Positions 1 to 8,782 of a DNA stretch of 64,000 bases are shown in pieces. The stretch's first letter is position 1, and every line of letters begins with the position of its first letter. Position numbers and translations under genes: made by a program. The notes under the pieces were generated by a model that ran no database searches, was not told where the DNA came from, and was given only the letters and a program-made list of their open reading frames with translations. Location of the stretch: the NCBI GenBank assembly GCA_039654915.1, contig CM077593.1, positions 41,944,501 to 42,008,500 of the forward strand, read 5' to 3'. Origin of the DNA: Aquilaria yunnanensis. Lineage: Eukaryota; Streptophyta; Magnoliopsida; Malvales; Thymelaeaceae.

Positions 1-1863
1 AGTGTGCCATAAAGCAAGACACACTGCAGCACAAGTCCTATGGCCATGTTCATGGTCATAAAAGTAAAGACCACTATAAGAGCAATAGTCCACACATCGA
101 TGATGCCCACCTAAACAGTCCCACACTAAACAGCCTGCACAAACTTAAGATATAAGTTTCGGGCAACTTCAAATAAAGACTTGTAATGTACAAAGTTAAT
201 CAAGCCAAGCACACATTGGCACATACCTTGGTACACAAGCAAAGCTAGCACAACATACTAGCAAATTCAAGCTACCACTACTCAGGCCGAATATCCTTTC
301 CTGAAAAACAAGATTTATGGGCAATGAGTACTAATACTCAGTAGAGTTCACTACCATTACCAACTCATTAAAGAGTTTATTTAGTTAAGCCAAGTGTACA
401 ACTCAAGACTTAACCTCCTCAAGCTCATATTGTCCTGCAAAAATAAAACACCAAGACACCAAAACCACAACATATATATATACATACTAGCATGTCCGAG
501 ACATAAAAGCAATAATAGCAAGTAAATGGTTAGCAAGCACAAAGCAACACTCAAGCACACAATGAACACACTCACACACCACATTGACCATTTGGCCGAA
601 TACCATAACATGTGTCATTGTGCACCTTTGCACATCAAACTTTAACATAAAGTCCACATCCACTAGAGCTCCAAATTGCCTAGAAAATTGGCCTTATTTA
701 GTAGGATTTCTAACACATGCCCATAGTTAATTAGGTATCAACAATCACAACTGAATCATCATAATATCCCATCAAGTAACTAAGGTCATTTAGCATATTT
801 AACCATCACTTAGCCACTTTAACACTTGAATCATGGTATATTACCAAGCAATCAAGTAGTTTAGTAAACCCTACCTTAAACAAAGCTTGAGTTCTTCTCG
901 ATTATGCTTGAACCCGAAATGTGTTCTTCAATTCAACTTCTTAACATATTTCAATTACTAAATAGGCATCAATACTCCTTGTTAATCGAATCTATACCAT
1001 GTATTCAAGGAAAACACAAGTATTTACCTCAATCTCAAGCTTAAATGCCTCGGCCCTTCCTTGATTCTTCAAGCCCGAAGCTCAAACTTGAACTCTTAGT
1101 GCCGAGAATGGAATCCAAGCTTGATTTCTTCTCTCAAGCTCCAATTTGTCTCATTTGTGCTCTAGTCCGAAACCATTTCAGTGGAACCTCAAGAACACCT
1201 CAAGAACACAACAAATGAAGGCTTTGACCAAAATAATCTCCTTTTGTTAAGTGGATACATGCACATCCGGTTATGTGCCACTTGGGACCAAAATGGCCTT
1301 AATGCCCGTAATGCTCTCCAACTTATTTGCATGGCTCGTTTAACCCTCCAAGACTCCATGGCATCGTTTTAGTCATTAAAACATAGGCACTATTGGCATT
1401 ATTATTGTTTCTTGGCTCACAATGCCAAGCACTAACTAAAAGAGTTTAAAATGACCATTAGTCCCATGTAAGTTTCGGCCAAGTACCATAACAAGTACTA
1501 ATTAGGCAAATCAAGGCAATGATGCCTTATTTCCTTAGTGGGGAACATGATTTGACTAGTTATCTTTGAAATTTACCAAAAACTGGCCTAGTATCCCACT
1601 AGTCCCCTTACAACTTTGCATGGCCGAAAGCTTCCACTCTTAATTTGTAGTTTCACTAGCACCACTAGTTCAAGTGTGCACTTTAGTCCTCCCACTTTAT
1701 TTTCTTGTAATCTTCTCATGGCCATTTTTTTTTCTATGTGCATTTAGGAACCAAAAGTCCTCATTTTAGCACATACACCACTATGCCTTGCCCTCACAAG
1801 TCCTCCATACTGTTTCTTTTTATTTCCTTGGCCTGGGCCGAGCACTAGGAATTGAACCTAACA
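1..1863 (-). mobile_element. Partial long LTR (family L), cut by the window edge
   Basis: Read on the minus strand this stretch matches the solo LTR at 35265-38580. It starts with TGTTAGGT at 1863, has the same early block (TGCTCGGCCCAGGCCAAGGAA against TGCTTGGCTTAGGCCAAGGAA), and reaches a point matching about 37805 at base 1. The copy here is about 680 bp shorter than the matching part of the other copy, because the ~145-bp tandem array (36230-36960 in the other copy) is missing. No protein domain is present, so the superfamily is unresolved. The short open frames inside are not credible genes. It interrupts the antisense gene of Tat element C. Confidence 0.85.
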
Positions 1864-1917
1864 AAGAAAACTCTCGGGAATAGGATAGACGGTCATTAGG
1901 GGAACAGGGTTCGACAT
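1864..1917 (-). pseudogene. 5' fragment of the Tat antisense gene, cut by LTR L
   Basis: From the ATG at 1917 the minus strand reads a short N-terminus ending in PIPES, matching the start of the antisense protein in element A (PVPES) and element B (PIPES). The reading stops where the family L LTR begins, so the rest of the gene is outside the window or lost. The matching TATA box is at 2207-2214, about 290 bp upstream, as in the other copies. Confidence 0.7.
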
Positions 1918-2206
1918 TTCTCAAAGAGAAGAGAGGTAACTTTGGGAAAACTAAAGAAAGAGAACCGAAGGACTTCAAAAAAATAAAACTTCAAAACAAA
2001 CAACTTCAGAATGAAGGAAGAACTTCAAAAAGAAAGCCCCACTGAAAGTTTTGCCGAAATCTGGATTCCTGGACGCCGTCGTGAAAGGTTGCCGGAAATC
2101 ACTTCGTTGCTAGAACCGCTGCCAGAAGGAGAAAAAAGATGAGAGATAGAGTTCTGGAGCAGATAATAGCAAATGAAAAGAGTGTGAAGGTTTGAGGCAA
2201 GAAGGG

Positions 2207-2214
2207 TTTATATA
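2207..2214 (-). promoter_or_regulatory. TATA box of the antisense gene in element C
   Basis: The minus strand reads TATATAAA followed by CCC, 290 bp upstream of the antisense ATG at 1917. Elements A (5367-5374) and B (51834-51841) have a TATA box at a similar distance (about 296 and 260 bp). It lies outside the LTR, so it would be a separate internal promoter. This is inferred from conservation only. Confidence 0.55.
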
Positions 2215-2660
2215 GGCTGAAGAAGGGCAAGCAAAACGTCGTCATTATTGCTCCTTGAAGGCGAAGAGATGCAATTGATGCAACTAACGTAACCATTCGC
2301 CATTCATTAGCTACCACTTGTAAGCCAACACAAGAAACAAGGGCATGATCTTGACAACTCGCACACCTACATAACCCTATCCGAAGCAACGCACCCATAT
2401 GTAATGGGAAGATGAAATGATTCACTGACAGAAAGGTCAGTGGAAGTACGCGCCTCAGATGATGACCTCGGTGGAAGAGCCAGGGATACCACCCAAACAC
2501 CAGAGAAGTTACCTCAGTAGAGCACCTTAGTTCGCCGGAGTTCCCTCCTAGGAAGAAGGAGGCTTTGGATGGAAGCCCATCAGGGCAACAAGACCAAGCA
2601 TCGATTGCCAACAAAAAGGCTCCTGAAACTCCCTAAACTGTAAAAACATCTTTGATTTTC

Positions 2661-2673
2661 CGAGGGGGGCATG
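2661..2673 (+). other. Polypurine tract of element C
   Basis: CGAGGGGGGCATG directly precedes the LTR start TGATAGCC. The same layout occurs in element B (GGGGGGCATG then TGATAGCC at 52277) and in A on the minus strand. It would prime plus-strand DNA synthesis. Confidence 0.8.
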
Positions 2674-3593
2674 TGATAGCCGAAGGGCTATCGCCCCCTG
2701 AAGGACTTCGCATAAGCGCACCACCCCCGGCCAACACACCACCTCCGATCGAAACTGACATGAGAAAACCCCGACAAAGAGGGGGCCACAGCACCCTCGG
2801 ACAAGCTGGATAGACGCTACCCTTAGGAAACCCATGGGACCAACTTTGGTCAGAAGTGGTCACCACCCTTCCCGATTGAGACCTCGCGCCGACCTCACAT
2901 GCCCAAAACCACCTTTGGATACTCTTTGAGCCACCCTCGGAGCGCGCTCATGAAGTGCCTTTACCAGGTACCCGAGCCTAACCTCGGGAGAGCCCAACCG
3001 AAGATGCCTCGTACAAACAAAGGACCTCCCTCCAAAGGAACTCACCTCCCCGAATAAGCTCTGTACTCCGAAGGAGTTCGCTCCCCCGAAAAGGCCACGT
3101 GGGCGTACGATAGAATGACTGAGGGGCCTCTGACACACCGCCCTCATACAGCCCCCGACACGCCAGCCTCAGACACGCTCTAACACGCCGCCCTAGGTTC
3201 CTGGCCAGGCGGCCTATGGCCAGCTAGAGGCCCCCCCTCTCCCGAAAGTACGGACTACATCATACCGAACACGTGTCACGATCCATGCAGGCTGTGGCAA
3301 ACAGACTTCTCCTATACACCTCCCTATAAATATTTGAGAAATGCCCTAAGCAACGGGACACAATTCCAAAGGAAAAGATATCTCTACTCCCTACATATTC
3401 TCTATTTCCAAACACTGACTTGGGCGTCGGAGGCTCTTCCCCCAGAAAAACACTCCGTGGAGCTCCTAACCCTTATTTTTTGAAGTCCTTGCAGTCTTTC
3501 TCCCACCGGAGGCTCCTCATCTAGGTGTTCCCTCACCGGAAGTATCTGCTCCAGGTTCATCATGTTGCACAACGAAGATGTGGAAGGGCATCA
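2674..3593 (+). repeat. 3' LTR of Tat element C (920 bp)
   Basis: The LTR begins with the family signature TGATAGCCGAAGGGCTATCG, has a TATA box (CCTATAAATATTTG) near 3323, and ends in GGGCATCA. U5 contains the block CTGACTTGGGCGTCGGAGGC shared with the LTRs of B, F and, on the other strand, A, E and the solo LTR at 54949. The 3' flank is ACGTG; no matching duplication can be tested because the element's left end is missing. Confidence 0.8.
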
Positions 3594-3955
3594 ACGTGTT
3601 AAACTATATCTATTTTTTAAGGACGTACATCGAATATGATTGGCAAAAAGGCACCGAAGATGTCCAACCGAACATGATTGGTCTTAAAAATACCTAGCTA
3701 TTTTTCCAAAGGATATGGCCAAAAATGGTCACAAAAACCCTCGGCCCCGAAGATAGTTCAGTGTCGAAGAATGAAAACAATATCCAATGAACAATCAGGG
3801 ACTTAGCCAAATTTTGTGAAGAAAGAAATTTCATTAATACGTCATCACAAAATACAAGGGGTAGATTACAAGGGAGAAGAAGAAAAATGAGGCCTATTCA
3901 GGATCCTAGCTACCTTCTGGCTCCCCGACATCTTTGGCTTCATCACCTTCGGCGC
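3594..3955 (+). mobile_element. Internal Tat fragment next to element A
   Basis: Roughly 3815-3955 resembles the stretch of element B between the end of pol and the end of the antisense gene (near 49070-49250): CTTAGCCaaa, TTCATTAA, TTACAA, then GAAGAAGAAAAA and CTTCGGCGC. It appears to be plus-strand Tat internal DNA into which A was inserted or with which A recombined. No open frame of interest. Confidence 0.5.
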
Positions 3956-4822
3956 TGATGGCCTGGGGCCTCATCGTTGTGAGTCATGATGACTGTTGAG
4001 GAGACTTCTAGGAGGAAGAACGCCTGGAAGGTGGATCGCCCCAAGGAGAGTACCTGAAAAGCTGGTAAACAGGGTTAGGAGGCCCCCGGAGTGTTTTTCC
4101 GGGAGGGAGCCTCCGACGCCCAAGTCAGTGGTGGCCGGTAAAAAGGAGAAAGTCACTAGCTCCAAGAGAAAGGCAGAAAAGTCTCGCCTGGTATTTTCTC
4201 AGAGTGTGGGAGCTGTATCTCCGGCCAACCAACCTCCTGTCAAGTATTTATTTCCTGTATATATAGGAATACCTAGCCCGTTCAGATCATGACACGTGTG
4301 CGGTCGGATGCTCCTGAACTTCTGGGCGTAGGGGACAGATAGTTGGTAACCGGATGGCCTCGAGCCTTGTGCTGAGACGGGCCACGATGTGATTCTGATG
4401 GCGTCTGCGCGTCAGGGCGACTTTTTACGTCTGTGGTGGGACGTGTCAGAGGCTTCCTTAAATGCTTCCATAAATGCTCCTGCCGTACTCCCAAGGTCCC
4501 TGGGCGAGGTCGTCCTCTAGTTCGGACAGAGCCTCTTCGGGAAACATACCCTCAGTTCGGGGGTTCCCAGTTCCAGGGGGTTCCGCCTTCGGGGATATCA
4601 TGTTCGGGCAGCAATGTCTGGTGCCACTTTTCCGAAGGCGCGCTGTTCACAACCTTGGGGGGCGAATAGAGTCCTCAAGTTCTACTGGCGTGCCGAGGCT
4701 CGGAGCTCTCCGGCTATCTGCCGAGGTGCATGATTCCACCTGTTCCCGGGAAGCGCCAGTTCTTCTGGCCATTGTTGTGGCAGGGTGTTCGGCCAGATTC
4801 AGGCGATAGCCTTTGGCTATCA
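3956..4822 (-). repeat. 3' LTR of element A (867 bp)
   Basis: On the minus strand it begins TGATAGCCAAAGGCTATC and ends CCATCA. A TATA-like TATATATAC lies near 4257-4265. It differs from the other LTR of the element at about 13 sites. Its left neighbour is Tat internal DNA. Confidence 0.95.
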
Positions 4823-4837
4823 CATGCACCCCTCTGG
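4823..4837 (-). other. Polypurine tract of element A
   Basis: The minus strand reads CCAGAGGGGTGCATG just before the LTR start TGATAGCC, in the same place as the clear G-rich tracts of elements B and C. It is slightly degraded compared with GGGGGG in those copies. Confidence 0.7.
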
Positions 4838-4925
4838 AAAGCCGAAGTGAAGACTTCGGTTTGCATCTCTTTCCGAGGTTGTCATTGGGAGTCTTGTTGG
4901 GAACCATAACCTGTTCCGAGGTCGC

Positions 4926-5065
4926 ACCTTTTGCCCGAGGGTCTTGGCTGTTCGGCCTTGGCCTATTCTTTGGTGTCTCCGAGGCAAAGCCTGTACCGAA
5001 GATACACCTCTTGCCCAAAAGTCATGGGCTGTTCAGCCATAGCCTGTCTCTTGGTGTCCTCGAGG
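4926..5065 (+). repeat. 80-bp direct duplication upstream of the antisense gene
   Basis: Two diverged copies about 80 bp apart (4926-4984 and 5006-5065) share ACCT(T/C)TTGCCC, GGCTGTTC(G/A)GCC and TTGGTGTC(T/C)(C/T)CGAGG. Element B has one copy of this block (52095-52190, reverse orientation). It lies between the LTR and the promoter of the antisense gene. Confidence 0.6.
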
Positions 5066-5366
5066 TGGCCCGCTTTTTATTTCTGCAGGTCTGATGGCCA
5101 AGCGTGTCAGACTGAGCGGCGCGTCTCCACTTTTCAGGGATGTCAAACGACGTGTCCCAATCAGGAGGTGTGTCCCGGTTTTCCAGGGACGTTTGGGGAG
5201 GCATGTCCCCTATTTCTGCGCAGCGGTTGACACGCGGCTTCTTGCCATTGGAAGAGAGACGCGTCATTTACAGAGGGCGCGCCTTTTCAGGTGCAGTGGG
5301 CAGTTACGACGACGGTTCGCCTCCAATGGGTACTTATGATCTCTTTTCGGCTACCCACCTTTGGCT

Positions 5367-5374
5367 TATAAATA
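5367..5374 (+). promoter_or_regulatory. TATA box of the antisense gene in element A
   Basis: TATAAATA in the context GGCTTATAAATAGCCC, 296 bp upstream of the ATG at 5663. It is an ordinary plant TATA consensus within the element body, on the strand opposite gag-pol. Elements B and C carry a counterpart. Confidence 0.6.
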
Positions 5375-5662
5375 GCCCAACCTATCATAAGTCCCACTTA
5401 CTGTTTTTCTGCTCTCTTTCTGCTTTGCCCTCTGTTCTTGCGTTTTATCTTGCTTTCTGTGGCGGAGCTTCTTTAATCAGAGCTTTTCCTACCAACTTTC
5501 ACAACGGCGTCCTCAGGCAAATCTTTTGGTGGGTTTTGATTTCCAGAGTACTCTGATTCCTCTGTTTTTCTGAGTTTTTCTGGAAAACTGATGTTTTTTT
5601 CCAAATTCGTCTTCCGAGTTTTTTCTGGAAACTACTTTCTTTTCCATCTAAAACTCTTTTTC

Positions 5663-8012
5663 ATGTCTACGATGCCTGTTCCCGAGAGCTGGAAACCTCT
5701 TCTGGCCCATCCTTGCTGTACCACCCCCGAAAAACTAGAGAGGTGGAAGAAAAAATTCTTTCTTCCCTCTTACGCTGTGACCAGGCTGCCTCGTTCTAGC
5801 CATTTTGCTTTTTCAAACCGCGGCGACGAGGTTACCGTCTTCCGAGCCCAACTGAAGGCCGGACTTCGGTATCCTCCCCCGAAGGTGGTTTGCGAGTTCT
5901 ACCAATTCCATGGCATTGCTGTGAACCAGCTTCCCCCGAACGCGTACTGCTATTTTGACGCCTACCTATGCATGTGTGGCGTGTTCGGGATAGAGCCCCA
6001 CTTCATCATTTTCATGCAGTACTACAAGCTCTACGTGGTCCCGAAGGGTGGCTTCTATTTCCTGCTGCCTCGGGGATCCGGGAGCAAAAAATTCACCTTC
6101 ACCTTCGACACGAAGGATAGCTGGCGGGGGTGGCAGCCTAAGTTCTTTTTCCTGAAGGTGGATAAGAACTGGTCTGGTGTCCCGACCAGATGGGCTCAGG
6201 GAGTGCTGAACGCAGACGTCATTGATCTGAGGATGCTGCTGACCCCACCGTTGGCTTCCTTGTTCACGGATTTTGACGCCCGCATTCGGGCAGTCGCTGA
6301 CTGGGTTCCCGAGGTCTCTCCTCGTGCTCTTTACCCCTTTCCTATCAACTGGAGGTTGATGACCGAAGAAGTCCTTCGGGAGCTGAAAGTGGTTAAGGAG
6401 CACGAGACTGACCTCAATATGCCCGCTCCCGCCAACGCCGGGAAGGACTCCTGGCTGGTCAAGCTCCTTAAGGGGGAGACTTCTTTCGAAACTTTTGCCG
6501 AAAGTGAGTAATCTTCCACCCCTTTATATTTTTTCCTCGGACTTACGCTGATATTTCTTCTCTTTGTCAGAGACGGGCGATGGGGCTACCGCCTACTACA
6601 AGGCCCTCTTTTTTGGCCAAGTGGAGAAGGGGGAGCAGACAAAGAAGGCGGCTTCCCGAAGAAGGAAATCGACAGGGGCGGGGCCTTCGGCGAAGCGAGC
6701 TAGGAAGGCTGTCCAGCCTCCTCTGCCAGAGCTTTCGGAAGAAGAAGCTGGCGAAGAGGCTGGTCTTGTTGAAATTCCACCGGCCGAGGTCCCCGCTACT
6801 TCCGCCGAGGTGCCTCCTCCCGACCTCGAGGCCCCCAGAAACACTGTAGTGGTAGAAGTACCTACTGCCGAGGAGCGGTATCGGCAGAAGGGTAAGGGTC
6901 TTTCTACCGATGGGCCCGAGGATCCCGAGGGCATTGTCTCCGAGGTTCCTCCAAGTATGCCTTCAGGCGAAGTTCAGCTCCTTTGCTTTTTGCGAATTTT
7001 TCTTCTACTCCTAACTTCCTTCTCACTTTCAGAGGAGCCTCTTACTGCTGGCTGAAGGGCCATTCATGAGAGGAAACGGGCCCTTCGCGATGCCAAAATC
7101 CCTGAGGGGAAGATCCCCTTGGAGCCCTTTTGGACAATCACGGAGGATATGAATTTGTTCTCCGACGATTGTCCAAAAATGACAAAGGAGATTTGGAAGG
7201 GGATGACCACTGACGCCTCCTTCCGGGCCATTGCGGCGGCTCACCCGACGGATAATACCCTCGCCGCAAAAGTCACCGAGCATGCTGCTCAGGTATAGTC
7301 TTTACACTCTTTTTCCTCAATTTTCTAAGTGTTTAGACTTGTAATAACCTGGATTTTTGCCTTGCCGTAGCTGCTGGAGTACGCTGGTTACCTCCGAGTT
7401 CGGGTGGCCAGAGAGCCTGCCTTCAAGGATGCGACTTCGCGGGAACTCAGTGAAGCGAAGGCTTCGCTTGCGAAGGCGGTCGCCAGCAACCAGCAGCTGG
7501 CAGCGGATTGTTCTCAGCAAATCACCGCCGTTCGGGAGGAGTTCTCGAAGAAGAGAGAAGACCTTGAAAAGGACTCCTCCCGGAAGATTGCCGACCTCGG
7601 CGACCAAGTAAAGGGGCTGCTCGCCGCCAACGGAGATCTTGTCAAGGACAAGGCTGTTTCTGACAGTCTTGTGGCGAGGTTGACGTATGAGAACAATGCT
7701 CTCCGAGCCGAGGTCGAGGCTCTGAAGAAGGAGTCCGAAGGGATGCTGGGGATAAGCGAGCTGGAGGAGGAGATTGCTGAGCTGAGGGACGAGCTCAACG
7801 ACCTTGGCGTTCAAAAACATACTTCTGATCAAATGGCCAAGGTCGCCTTTCAGGACGGCTTCTGCCTTGTTCGGCACCAAGTCCTGCAGAGGTTCCCAGA
7901 TTTGGACCTCTCTTTTCTGGAGGGCCTAAATATTCCCGAGGGACCTCGGTGGCAGTGGTCCAAGGTCGAGCATCTGAAGCTTCCTGCTCTTCGTCCGCCC
8001 GGCTCTCCCTAG
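5663..8012 (+). pseudogene. Antisense accessory gene of Tat element A, four exons, one nonsense
   Basis: This gene lies convergent to gag-pol. Proposed exons are 5663-6503, 6571-6954, 7033-7292 and 7371-8012, all introns GT-AG; phases fit exactly to 709 codons (708 aa plus stop). Exon 1 encodes the conserved region seen in proteins listed as putative gypsy-type transposon domain (Transposase_28), with motifs FLPSYAVTRLP, QFHGIAVNQLPPN, FIIFMQYYKLY and PFPINWRLMTEEVL. Exon 2 is basic and then Glu/Pro-rich (SRRRK, KRARK). Exon 4 is heptad-rich and likely coiled coil (QQLAADCSQQ onward). Near the start of exon 3 a Trp codon seen in element B (TGG) is TGA, so this copy is broken. The ATG at 5663 is chosen because element B starts at the matching MP(V/I)PESW; an upstream ATG exists at 5591. 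The function is unknown. Confidence 0.8.
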
Positions 8013-8139
8013 TTTGCTTTAGGGCTCCTCTTATTTTTCTCCTTTGTGCTCCTTCTTTGGGCACTTCTTTTGTAAGGCAGCGTTTGCTCTTAATGAACAA
8101 TCTTTTGGCTAAGTCCTTTCTTGCAAGTTTCTTCATTTC

Positions 8140-8640
8140 CACTGTCCCGAACACGTTTGCTCAAGAGACTTTCGGAAAACCTGCAACCAAAGAAACTTTT
8201 TACCTTCCTTTGTCCCGAGTGTGCTCGCTCAAGAGACTTTCTGGAAAGTTTGTAAAAATTTGGCTAAGTCTTTTGCAGGCTTTTTGTTCCCTTTTATCCC
8301 GAACATGTTCGCTCAAGGGACTTCGGAAAACCTTCAGCCAAATTTTTCTGCCTTCCTATTGTCCCGAGCATATTTGCTCAAGGGACTTAGGAAAATTTGC
8401 ACGAGTTTGCTCATTTCCCTTTTTCCCGAGCACGTTCGCTCAAGGGTGTTCGGAAATTACCTCTGCTTTAGTTTTGGCGTGTACTTTTGCGAGATTCTTG
8501 CTTTCCCTTTTTCCCGAGCATGTTCGCTCAAGGGTGTTCGGAAAATTTTCTCTGCACTGATTATGCCGAGTACCTTTGCAAGATTCTTGTTTCCCATTTT
8601 TCCCGAGCATAGTGGCTCAAGGGACTTCGGGAAGTCACAT
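8140..8640 (+). repeat. Tandem repeat between pol and the antisense gene
   Basis: About seven copies of a 63-90-bp unit around TTTCCCGAGCATGTTCGCTC followed by AAGGG(AC/TG)TTCGGAAA occur near 8143, 8213, 8298, 8361, 8425, 8512 and 8602. The array separates the 3' ends of the two convergent genes. Element B keeps only two to three copies (48890-49050). The open frame that runs through it is a by-product of the repeats. Confidence 0.85.
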
Positions 8641-8782
8641 CTGCTTTTTTCGTGGCGAGCACCTTCGCGGAATTCTGTCTTGGACAATTTGGTATACTTG
8701 AAAATTTTTCTCAAGACCATTCTTCTCCAGACCATTCTGTACTTAGAATATTTCTTGTACAATATATCTCCTCCGCTCAACC

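Larger units (their letters stand above)
1864..3593 (+). mobile_element. Tat-lineage Ty3 element C, 3' end only
   Basis: Truncated Ty3 (Tat lineage) retrotransposon in plus orientation. It keeps the first codons and 5' region of the antisense accessory gene, a polypurine tract and one LTR. The stretch around 2053-2110 is close to the matching stretch of element B near 51690-51740 (both contain GTCGTGAAAGGTTGCCGGAAA). The left part is lost to the family L LTR. The LTR is followed by unrelated sequence rather than a primer-binding site, so this is the 3' LTR. No gag or pol remains in the window. Confidence 0.8.

Noticed and set aside
2099..2614. 171-codon minus-strand open frame in element C
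   Set aside because: It lies in the 5' leader and promoter region of the antisense gene (between the LTR and the TATA box or ATG) and shares no motif with any retroelement protein.
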